Source of the DNA: Deltaproteobacteria bacterium
Lineage (GTDB): Bacteria > Desulfobacterota > Desulfobacteria > Desulfobacterales > ETH-SRB1
Direction of reading: 5' to 3'
DNA: 5,234 nucleotides
Assembly (NCBI GenBank): GCA_030611115.1
Contig: JAUWQK010000116.1
Location: 1-5,234, forward strand
This document shows positions 1 to 5,126 of the stretch, one piece after another. Position numbers and translations under genes: made by a program. A model generated the notes under the pieces. The model was not told where the DNA came from. It made no database searches and saw only the letters and a list, made by a program, of their open reading frames with translations. Numbering within the stretch: position 1 is the stretch's first letter; the number at the start of each line of letters is the position of its first letter.

Positions 1-222
1 CTTAACTAAAAAATCCTCTATCAGTGCTGGACCTAATCCGTTATTGATTAACTCCACTGCATAAAAACCTTTATCTGCATTGCTATGTGTTCATGTTGTA
101 AGATGCGGTCTGTACGAGAGTTTATTATGGTTTCGAGCCTGAATCCCCTGCCAAATCGTAAAAAATAAAGCACATAGCGCGATGATACAACTTGAAACTC
201 CAGTTAAGACTTGCCATTCCAC
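1..222 (-). pseudogene. Membrane-anchored hypothetical protein, N-terminal part, interrupted by in-frame TGA; continues past the window edge
   Basis: Reading the minus strand from a GTG at 220-222 gives 74 in-frame codons to the window edge, broken only by a TGA at 91-93 (codon 44). A strong Shine-Dalgarno AAAGGAG lies 8 nt before the GTG and fixes the start. Residues about 5-27 form one hydrophobic segment (containing ALCALFFTIWQG), followed by a basic stretch (ARNHNKLSYRPHL), so the protein should be held by a single N-terminal membrane helix. After the TGA the same frame continues with coherent protein-like sequence including NADKGFYAVELINNGLGPAL. This layout (helix, NKLS.RPHL, then NNGLGPALI) recalls a family of small uncharacterised membrane-anchored proteins. 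From memory, homologues carry Trp where the TGA sits, so a TGG-to-TGA change is the simplest explanation. No function is known to me. The gene lies 188 bp downstream of the radical SAM gene on the same strand. It could be a pseudogene, a sequencing error or, much less likely, a recoded gene. Confidence 0.65.
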
Positions 223-230
223 TTTCTATG

Positions 231-237
231 CTCCTTT
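231..237 (-). promoter_or_regulatory. Ribosome binding site of the TGA-interrupted membrane gene
   Basis: AAAGGAG on the minus strand, 8 nt before the GTG at 220-222. It supports that reading frame as a real gene start and chooses GTG over any later start. Confidence 0.7.
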
Positions 238-410
238 AAATCTAACAGTGTTGATAAATGTAAAATTTTTCCATGATATGGGACTATATATCTGGATCTG
301 GAAAATATTTCCACGTATTCGTATATTAAGTTCAACTAAGGTAAATATTTCTCTTGAATTTTTTAACTCTTTTATCTATTATTAAATTTTATGTTTTGTT
401 TTCATTGACA
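238..410. other. Intergenic gap with no recognisable gene
   Basis: AT-rich spacer between the radical SAM gene and the membrane gene. It contains a short inverted repeat GGAAA-ATA-TTTCC at 300-312 and a tandem TCTGGA pair at 291-302. Neither has a T-run that would make it a terminator. I see no strong terminator after the radical SAM stop and no convincing promoter. The plus-strand open frame crossing this gap (182-385) has no Shine-Dalgarno and no recognisable content. Confidence 0.5.
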
Positions 411-1346
411 TTACCATAAACCAAAAGCACGCCTTCGCATATCCAGCCTTGTAACCCCCTCTTCTTCCGCCATTTTCAAGGCGGCTTCAAAATCTTCTAT
501 TGAAAGCGACTCGGAAAGCTCTTTTACTTCATAGGCTCTGCCGCATGGCCTGTACTGGGGCATTATGTTTACATAGGTGTTTTTCGAGATTTTATTTGCT
601 ATAAATCTCATTATATCACGCGTTCCTGCAAGGCCGCCGGGAAGAACAAGGTGTCTTATCAAAAGTCCCCTCCTTGCGATGCCTGATTCATCTAAAACAA
701 GGTCTCCAACCTGCCTGTGCATCTCGATTACCGCCTTGCGGGCAATCTCAGGATAATTTTCTGCATTGCAGGTAAGCCCGGCAACTTCAGGTTCCCAGAA
801 TTTAAAATCAGGCATATAAATATCTATTACGCCTTCAAGCAGTTTTAAAGTATCTACTCTGTCGTATCCGCTTGTATTGTAAACTAAAGGGACATTCAGG
901 CCTTTCTCAACAGCAATTTCAACGGCAGAGAGTATTTGAGGCACAACATGGGAGGGGGTAACAAAATTGATATTAAGGCAGCCCAAATCTTGAAGATTAA
1001 TCATCATGCCGGCTATCTGCCTGTCTGTTACCTCTTCGCCCTTACCCTCGTGGCTGATGTCGTAATTCTGGCAAAAAATGCACAGCAAATTACAAAAGGT
1101 GAAAAATATTGTACCGGAACCGTTTTTGCCGACAAGAGGTGCTTCTTCTCCATAATGCTGATGATAGCTTGATACTAAAGCTTTCTCACCTGTCCTGCAT
1201 ACGCCCAGTTCGCCGGAAAGGCGGTCAACCGCACATTTTCTGGGGCACAGGACGCAGGCCTTCATTATTCCTCGTGCCTTTTTTATCTTTTTTTTAAGCA
1301 ATCCCTTTTTATGGGTTTCAATATAAACGGGTTCAAAGGAAGGCAC
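411..1346 (-). CDS. PflX-type radical SAM protein (putative pyruvate formate-lyase activating enzyme homologue)
   Basis: A 311-residue cytosolic iron-sulfur enzyme of the radical SAM superfamily, closest in pattern to the uncharacterised PflX group (COG1313). The radical SAM cluster motif CX3CX2C is at C85, C89, C92 within FCNLLCIFCQN; it should bind a 4Fe-4S cluster that cleaves S-adenosylmethionine. A second cysteine set, C31-X2-C34-X3-C38 and C50 (CVLCPRKC...GVCRTG), precedes it and is typical of this group, perhaps binding metal. Other family blocks are NINFVTPSHVVPQI (126-138), VYNTSGYD (155-162), DIYMPDFKF (175-183), RHLVLPGG (231-238) and YVNIMPQYRP (258-267). Length fits the family. 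The GTG start is supported by AAAGGAG 8 nt upstream and by family-like sequence before C31; an internal ATG at residue 28 also has a GAGG nearby but would remove those residues. The stop is TAA. No glycyl radical enzyme partner is adjacent, so the substrate cannot be inferred from context; the 'PFL-activating' label is homology only. Confidence 0.93.
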   Translation of the reverse strand: MPSFEPVYIETHKKGLLKKKIKKARGIMKACVLCPRKCAVDRLSGELGVCRTGEKALVSSYHQHYGEEAPLVGKNGSGTIFFTFCNLLCIFCQNYDISHEGKGEEVTDRQIAGMMINLQDLGCLNINFVTPSHVVPQILSAVEIAVEKGLNVPLVYNTSGYDRVDTLKLLEGVIDIYMPDFKFWEPEVAGLTCNAENYPEIARKAVIEMHRQVGDLVLDESGIARRGLLIRHLVLPGGLAGTRDIMRFIANKISKNTYVNIMPQYRPCGRAYEVKELSESLSIEDFEAALKMAEEEGVTRLDMRRRAFGLW

Positions 1347-1354
1347 TGCCTTAG

Positions 1355-1361
1355 CTCCTTT
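1355..1361 (-). promoter_or_regulatory. Ribosome binding site of the radical SAM gene
   Basis: AAAGGAG on the minus strand, 8 nt before the GTG start at 1344-1346. It decides the non-ATG start. It lies 2 nt from the heptamer repeat at 1364-1384, so that repeat sits in the leader of this gene. Confidence 0.7.
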
Positions 1362-1363
1362 CG

Positions 1364-1384
1364 GGTGTCAGGGATCAGGTGTCA
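1364..1384 (+). repeat. Three tandem 7-bp repeats (GGTGTCA type)
   Basis: Three exact-length heptamers in a row: GGTGTCA, GGGATCA, GGTGTCA. The outer two are identical and the middle one differs at two bases. The tract ends 2 nt from the Shine-Dalgarno of the radical SAM gene. Similar GGTGTCA tracts are, from memory, dispersed in intergenic DNA of many environmental deltaproteobacterial genomes. The function is unknown. Confidence 0.65.
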
Positions 1385-1453
1385 TATAAGCGCTAAGTTA
1401 TTTTGTAAACATTCACGGGTTGCATTTATGCCCATAGGGGGTTGTTTTGAAAG

Positions 1454-1582
1454 ATGAACGTCCAACATCGAACATCCAACATCGAATGTTGAATAAGGTA
1501 TTCTGCCAATTTATAAACTGGCGGAGCAAAACGATTTCATCATTCGATGTTCAACGTTGGATGTTCGATGTTCGACGTTCAA
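1454..1582. repeat. Long inverted repeat built of 7-bp units (AACATCG family) around a palindromic core
   Basis: The left arm (1454-1495) reads as heptamers ATGAACG, TCCAACA, TCGAACA, TCCAACA, TCGAATG, TTGAATA. The right arm (1541-1582) reads as the complementary type CATTCGA, TGTTCAA, CGTTGGA, TGTTCGA, TGTTCGA, CGTTCAA. The arms pair over about 34 bp, with one mismatch and one extra 7-bp unit in the right arm. The loop (1496-1540) holds a second palindrome at 1501-1526. The plus-strand open frame through it (1447-1638) is a by-product of the repeat, not a gene. It lies between nadE and the radical SAM gene and could fold as a strong hairpin in RNA from either strand. Repeats of this kind are widespread in environmental genomes; I infer a dispersed repeat rather than a gene-specific regulator. 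Confidence 0.85.
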
Positions 1583-1659
1583 AAAACACTTTACTCTGCC
1601 GTTCAATATTCTCTTATCATAAACATTTTATTTCTTAATCTTACGACCATGCCATACTG

Positions 1660-1695
1660 TAAAACCCTTTAGGGTCGCTCGGACATAGCCCGAGG
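1660..1695 (-). terminator. Weak candidate terminator after nadE
   Basis: Just past the nadE stop the minus strand has CTCGG-(7 nt)-CCGAG at 1678-1694, then a short ACCC-TAAA-GGGT hairpin followed by four T at about 1662-1673. Both stems are only 4-5 bp and the T-run is short, so this is a weak candidate for Rho-independent termination. Confidence 0.3.
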
Positions 1696-1700
1696 TTTAA

Positions 1701-3356
1701 TTAAAAGCAATTATACGGTGCAATCTTTTTGGCGATGGGATATCTCCTTCCATAACCAAATGCCTTTGATGTAACCTTAAGACCCGGAGCCGCCTGATGC
1801 CTCTTGTACTCATTCCTGTCAATCCTTGAAATAACATCCTTCACAAGCTTCCTGTCAAATCCCATATCAACAAGCTCTTCAACGCTTTTGAAGTCTTCTA
1901 TGTATGCCTTTAAAATGGAATCAAGTATTTCATAAGGCGGCAGGTCATCCTGATCCAGTTGATCCGGCTTTAGCTCCGCAGAAGGCGCTTTTTCTATTAT
2001 TCTTTTTGGAATATATTCTTTATCTGTATTTATATAGCGGGCAAGTTCATAGACCAGTGTCTTTGGAACATCTGAAATTACAGCAAGCCCTCCGCTCATA
2101 TCGCCATACAGGGTGCAATAGCCAACCGCAACCTCTGACTTGTTTCCTGTGGAAAGAAGAAGCGAACCGTACCTGTTTGACAGAGCCATGAGAATGGTGC
2201 CCCTGATTCGAGCCTGTATATTCTGCTCTGTAATACCCGGCTCGCTCTCATTGAAAGAAGGTGAAAGCAAGTTCAGGAATTCTTTAAAGATATTGTCTAT
2301 TGGAATCCGCACCAGCTCTATTCCGATATTTTCCGCCAGTTCCTTTGTATCATCGAAGTTTTTTCCGGAAGTATATTGTGACGGCATGAATGCAGCCATT
2401 ACATTCTCAGGGCCAAGCGCCATCACAGCGATATATGCGGTCAATGCAGAATCAATCCCGCCGCTCAACCCTACAACTACCTTTGAAAATCCACACTTCT
2501 TTACATAGTCCCGGGTCCCCATAATCAGAGCTTTCAGGAGAGATTCCCTCTCTGAATCCGAAACAGGATGCATATCACCTGATGGTTCAGAATCTTTTAA
2601 ATCACAAGCTACAAGGTCTTCTTTAAAATCACGGCCCCTGGCAATCACCTTTCCATTCCGATCAAAAACAGTACTAATTCCATCAAAAATAAAACTGTCG
2701 TTTCCACCCACCTGATTTGCATATATTATGGGAACGCTGTATTTTTCAGCCACAGCGCCAAGCATCTTTTGCCTGAGCTCTCTTTTGCCGACATGAAAAA
2801 TAGAAGAAGATATGTTTATTATAAGGTCAGCGCCATCTTCTATCATCAAAGACAAAGGATCTATATGGTATATTCTTTTCCTGAAAAAGTCTTTGTCGTT
2901 CCAGACATCTTCACAGATGGTCAGCCCTATTCTGCGTCCTTTGTACGGAAAAGCCTCGAATGACCGGCCTGGTTCAAAATACCTTCTTTCATCAAAAACA
3001 TCATAGGTCGGAAGAAGTCTTTTATGTGCTCTATGCAGTATTTTGCCGTCTTCAAACAAAGCGGCTGCATTGTAAAGGGACTTGCCTTCATCATTCGGAT
3101 TCTTGTCAACAAATCCACAGACAACCCCTATACCATCTATTGAGCCGACAAGTTTATCCAGCCAGGCAAGATTGGCATCAACAAAATCCTTTTTTTCAAG
3201 AAGATCGCGGGGCGGATAACCCGTAATAACCAGCTCCTGAAATACCACCAGATCACATAAAAGGTCTTTTGCCTTATCGGCAAAATAGATCATTTTGTCA
3301 AAATTATGCTTAAAATCACCAATTATCGTATTTATCTGAGCAATAGCTATTTTCAT
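1701..3356 (-). CDS. nadE: Glutamine-dependent NAD+ synthetase
   Basis: Catalyses the last step of NAD+ synthesis: ATP-dependent amidation of nicotinic acid adenine dinucleotide, using ammonia released from glutamine, in the cytosol. The 551 residues show the two-domain fusion. The N-terminal glutaminase of the carbon-nitrogen hydrolase (nitrilase) fold spans about 1-260, with the catalytic triad visible as E41 (FQELVITGYPPRDL), K112 (HKRLLPTYDVFDE) and C148 (LTICEDVWN). The synthetase domain spans about 275-551, with the ATP-pyrophosphatase P-loop SGGIDS at 298-303, then STGNKSE (402-408), YCTLYGDMSGG (413-423) and KAPSAELKPDQ.D.D (456-471). Length fits the bacterial glutamine-dependent class, and no key residue is missing. 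The start is ATG; the leader has only a weak AAAGG about 12 nt upstream. The stop is TAA. It lies 365 bp downstream of miaA, so it probably needs its own promoter; none is clear apart from a candidate -10 within the MITE-like element. Confidence 0.97.
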   Translation of the reverse strand: MKIAIAQINTIIGDFKHNFDKMIYFADKAKDLLCDLVVFQELVITGYPPRDLLEKKDFVDANLAWLDKLVGSIDGIGVVCGFVDKNPNDEGKSLYNAAALFEDGKILHRAHKRLLPTYDVFDERRYFEPGRSFEAFPYKGRRIGLTICEDVWNDKDFFRKRIYHIDPLSLMIEDGADLIINISSSIFHVGKRELRQKMLGAVAEKYSVPIIYANQVGGNDSFIFDGISTVFDRNGKVIARGRDFKEDLVACDLKDSEPSGDMHPVSDSERESLLKALIMGTRDYVKKCGFSKVVVGLSGGIDSALTAYIAVMALGPENVMAAFMPSQYTSGKNFDDTKELAENIGIELVRIPIDNIFKEFLNLLSPSFNESEPGITEQNIQARIRGTILMALSNRYGSLLLSTGNKSEVAVGYCTLYGDMSGGLAVISDVPKTLVYELARYINTDKEYIPKRIIEKAPSAELKPDQLDQDDLPPYEILDSILKAYIEDFKSVEELVDMGFDRKLVKDVISRIDRNEYKRHQAAPGLKVTSKAFGYGRRYPIAKKIAPYNCF

Positions 3357-3401
3357 GACAAGTTAGCGCCTTTGAGGCAAGCTGATAAAATTGATAAAAA
3401 A

Positions 3402-3429
3402 CCGTAAACCCTTGAACCGTGAACCGCTA
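3402..3429 (+). repeat. Short tract of 7-bp repeats (ACCGTGA type)
   Basis: Four consecutive degenerate heptamers: CCGTAAA, CCCTTGA, ACCGTGA, ACCGCTA. The tract lies 45 bp upstream of the nadE start. It shares the 7-bp period, though not the exact unit, with the repeats at 1364-1384 and 1454-1582. Confidence 0.5.
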
Positions 3430-3561
3430 CTATTTATTATCTCTTAGCTTCTTGCAAGAAATTTTGTACCACTTTAGCTTTATGAAATAAAAACTATCCG
3501 TGCGTGAGCTTCAGGTGTGATACATTAAAAACAGGAAACTGTTTGAGTGCATTAGAGATCG

Positions 3562-3678
3562 TTAAGAAAGAATCCAGCATAAAAGCCATTTTGCCCTGAC
3601 TTTTTGCTCAATTAATACAATTTCTTTATAGTTATGGCCGATTCTTTCTTTACGATATCTTATGCACGAGTTTTTCAT
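3562..3678 (-). CDS. Possible 38-residue ORF across the loop of the inverted-repeat element
   Basis: ATG at 3676-3678 to TAA at 3562-3564 on the minus strand. It begins MKNSCIRYRKERIGHNY and ends KWLLCWILS: a basic first half and a hydrophobic Trp/Leu-rich tail. It starts in one arm, crosses the loop and ends in the other arm. There is no Shine-Dalgarno, but a perfect TATAAT lies 11 nt before the ATG, so a transcript from it would have almost no leader. I do not recognise the peptide. It may be a chance frame in a repeat or a small protein carried by the element. Confidence 0.2.
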   Translation of the reverse strand: MKNSCIRYRKERIGHNYKEIVLIEQKVRAKWLLCWILS

Positions 3679-3689
3679 GGTTTTAATGT

Positions 3690-3695
3690 ATTATA
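3690..3695 (-). promoter_or_regulatory. Candidate -10 box in the right arm of the inverted-repeat element
   Basis: Perfect TATAAT on the minus strand, with a poor -35 (TTATAA) 17 nt upstream. It would read toward nadE, through the hairpin. In the left arm the mirrored site has changed to TGTGAT, so only one arm keeps it. Confidence 0.25.
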
Positions 3696-3721
3696 CCTGA
3701 AGCGGATATACTTATAAAAAC

Positions 3722-4669
3722 CTAAAGTATTACGAAATTTTTTATTATTTCTTTAATATAATCTATCTGTTCTGGTTCCGCCCATACAATTTCAGGATCA
3801 GCCTTAAACCATGTCATCTGGCGCTTTGCATATCTTCTGGTATCCCGTTTCAATGTACGAACAGTCTCTTCCCAGGTAATACGGCCTTTAATAAAATCAA
3901 CCATGTGACGATAACCTATTGACTGCATGGATTTGAGGTCTTCAGAATAACCCCTGTTGAGCAGCATCTTCACCTCATCAACAAGCCCCTCCTCTATCAT
4001 TGCATCAACTCTTCGATTAATACGATCATACAGGGCTTCCCTCTCCATATGAAGACCTATTTTCAAAACATTAAACCGTCTTTTTTCAAACCCGTGGTCT
4101 TCGCTGTATTGCGAGATAGCCATGCCTGTTGCCTCATACACCTCAAGAGCCCTGATTATCCTGTATGTATCATTCGGATGTATCCTTTCCGCTGCCTCCT
4201 GATCACATTTGCCTAATTTCTCATAAAGAAATCCGGAACCATGAAGCAATTCCGCTTCTTTTAAACGCTTTCGGATATCCGTATCTGCCGGCCCTGCCTG
4301 GGACAGGCCATGCACAAGAGCTTTAATATAAAGGCCGGTGCCCCCGACAACAAATGGAACAATACCATCAGCATGCAGCTTCATTATCATCTTGCCAGCC
4401 ATCTTCGCAAACATAGCAGCATCAAAAGGCTCATCCGGGTCAACAATATCTATCAAATGGTGAGGCACTCGAGCCCGCTCATCAAGAGTCGCCTTGGCCG
4501 TGCCTGTATCCATATATCTGTATATCTGCATTGAATCAGCGCCGATAATCTCTCCATGCAACTCTATGGCGAGTTCAATTGAAACAGCAGTCTTGCCCAA
4601 ACCGGTTGGGCCGCAGATCACAATAATATTTGGTTTAGAATCAGCATTCATATTTTTAGCAGACGCCAA
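3722..4669 (-). CDS. miaA: tRNA dimethylallyltransferase (tRNA isopentenyltransferase)
   Basis: Transfers a dimethylallyl group from dimethylallyl diphosphate to N6 of adenosine 37 in tRNAs that read codons beginning with U, in the cytosol. All family blocks are present in a 315-residue frame: P-loop GPTGLGKT (20-27), GADSMQIYR (43-51), GTAK (56-59), VPHHLIDI (68-75), VGGTGLYIKAL (108-118), IHPNDTYRIIRALEV (163-177), QSIGYRHM (249-256) and RRYAKRQMTWF (278-288). Length is normal. The longest frame starts at a TTG (4667-4669), three codons after an in-frame TGA; an ATG at 4649-4651 (residue 7) is a better start codon and still precedes the P-loop by 13 residues. Neither has a clear Shine-Dalgarno, so the true start may be 4651, giving 309 residues. 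The stop is TAG, against the inverted-repeat element. Upstream is an integrase fossil, not the mutL or hfq neighbourhood seen in enterobacteria. Confidence 0.96.
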   Translation of the reverse strand: MASAKNMNADSKPNIIVICGPTGLGKTAVSIELAIELHGEIIGADSMQIYRYMDTGTAKATLDERARVPHHLIDIVDPDEPFDAAMFAKMAGKMIMKLHADGIVPFVVGGTGLYIKALVHGLSQAGPADTDIRKRLKEAELLHGSGFLYEKLGKCDQEAAERIHPNDTYRIIRALEVYEATGMAISQYSEDHGFEKRRFNVLKIGLHMEREALYDRINRRVDAMIEEGLVDEVKMLLNRGYSEDLKSMQSIGYRHMVDFIKGRITWEETVRTLKRDTRRYAKRQMTWFKADPEIVWAEPEQIDYIKEIIKNFVIL

Positions 4670-4722
4670 GGCCGAGTGTCAGTTAAAAGTGTATCTTGTA
4701 TTTCCTTATATCTGATTCTTAT

Positions 4723-4728
4723 TTTATA
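4723..4728 (-). promoter_or_regulatory. Candidate extended -10 promoter for miaA
   Basis: TGCTATAAA on the minus strand is an extended -10 (TGnTATAAA), with the hexamer at 4723-4728. No good -35 is present at 17-18 nt spacing. A start of transcription about 7 nt further on would give a leader of roughly 45-65 nt before miaA. It lies just beyond the dispersed-repeat-like segment. Confidence 0.3.
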
Positions 4729-4740
4729 GCATATATAGTG

Positions 4741-4790
4741 CCTGAACGAAAACCCCTCTTTTTGTCATTTTGTCCGAAGGGAGAAATCTT
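4741..4790. repeat. Probable dispersed repeat fused to the broken end of the integrase fossil
   Basis: On the minus strand AAGATTTCTCCCTTCGG followed by ACAAAATGACAAAAAG resembles a dispersed motif (AAGATTTCTCCCTTCGG then TCGAAATGAC) that I remember from intergenic DNA of many environmental bacteria. It begins where integrase similarity ends (residues KDF) and runs toward miaA. Only one copy is in the window, so repeat status rests on memory. Confidence 0.4.
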
Positions 4791-5126
4791 TTAACGCACG
4801 TATTTTCAATTGAGAATATTTGCTTCTGGCAAACCCCTGCAATTGTCTGGCCCACCCGCTGTAAGCCTCTAATGTTTTAGGAGAATAGTGTCATAATTTA
4901 ATTTCCGAATCTAAATTTTTGCATACAGGCCTCCAATCAGCACTATTTGATTTTTTGTTGAAATATTTGCCTTTTTATTCTTTAATATTTGTATCTTATC
5001 TTGATCAGTGTTATTTATTTCATAAAAAATAAATACCGCATGAAACGCCTGTTTCAGTTGTTGCTCAGTCTTGTTCTTTAATTTTTTAATAAAATCAGAG
5101 ATCACGGTAAATAGCAATTTCAGCAC
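4783..5126 (-). pseudogene. Integron-type tyrosine recombinase (integrase), decayed N-terminal half
   Basis: The minus strand carries the N-terminal, DNA-binding SAM-like part of an integron-integrase-like tyrosine recombinase in two frames. Frame one (5126 to about 4957) reads FIKKLKNKTEQQLKQAFHAV and FYEI, then a Lys-rich linker ending NISTK. Frame two (4950 to 4783) reads SADWRPVCKNLDSEIKL, a TGA at 4891-4893, then HYSPKTLEAYSGWARQ and LQGFARSK, ending near KDF. The blocks ADWRPV...L..EIKLRHYSPKTL.AY..WARQ.QGF are characteristic of integron integrases of deltaproteobacterial type. The frames join if one A is added to the A6 run at 4951-4956 (NISTKKSNSADW). The TGA replaces an expected Arg (CGA to TGA). 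A TAA at 5127-5129 also lies just before the first frame. The catalytic domain with its Arg, His and Tyr residues is absent. It can make no working recombinase. No attI or attC site was seen. Confidence 0.82.

Larger units (their letters stand above)
3487..3721. mobile_element. MITE-like imperfect inverted-repeat element between miaA and nadE
   Basis: The arms are 3495-3582 and 3632-3708 (reverse-complemented), with a 49-nt loop. From CTTCAGGT inward about 57 of 71-74 positions match, including blocks ATACATTAAAA, ATCGT and AAGAAAGAATC. The left arm has an extra 8 nt (TGCGTGAG) after the shared terminal TATCCG. The direct repeat ATAAAAAC flanks the element at 3487-3494 and 3714-3721, a possible 8-bp target duplication, although the A-rich sequence makes chance possible and the right copy starts 5 nt beyond the arm. 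The element ends exactly against the miaA stop codon. Gaps and non-compensated mismatches between arms look more like a decaying transposon derivative than a conserved RNA structure. No transposase lies in the window. It could also act as a transcription-end hairpin for miaA. Confidence 0.55.

Noticed and set aside
182..385. 67-codon plus-strand frame in the left gap
   Set aside because: No ribosome site, AT-rich low-information peptide, and it overlaps in antisense the well-supported start of the membrane gene at 222.
1454..1582. CRISPR array
   Set aside because: Units are 7 bp with no spacers and the arms are inverted, not direct repeats separated by unique sequence.
1447..1638. 63-codon plus-strand frame containing TSNIQHRM and FDVQRWMFDVRRS
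   Set aside because: It is the translation of the heptamer inverted repeat; such peptides recur in databases as artefacts of this repeat.
1904..2508. Two plus-strand frames (95 and 122 codons) inside nadE
   Set aside because: They are antisense to conserved nadE coding sequence, have no family features, and nadE is intact on the other strand.
3449..3460. Perfect palindrome TTCTTGCAAGAA as an operator upstream of nadE
   Set aside because: A single 12-bp palindrome in AT-rich DNA with no second copy and no defined promoter next to it; not enough for a call.
4911..5126. 71-codon minus-strand frame as an independent gene
   Set aside because: It starts from a GTG directly after TAA, and its C-terminal end is out of frame with the integrase blocks that follow; it is better explained as one piece of the integrase fossil.
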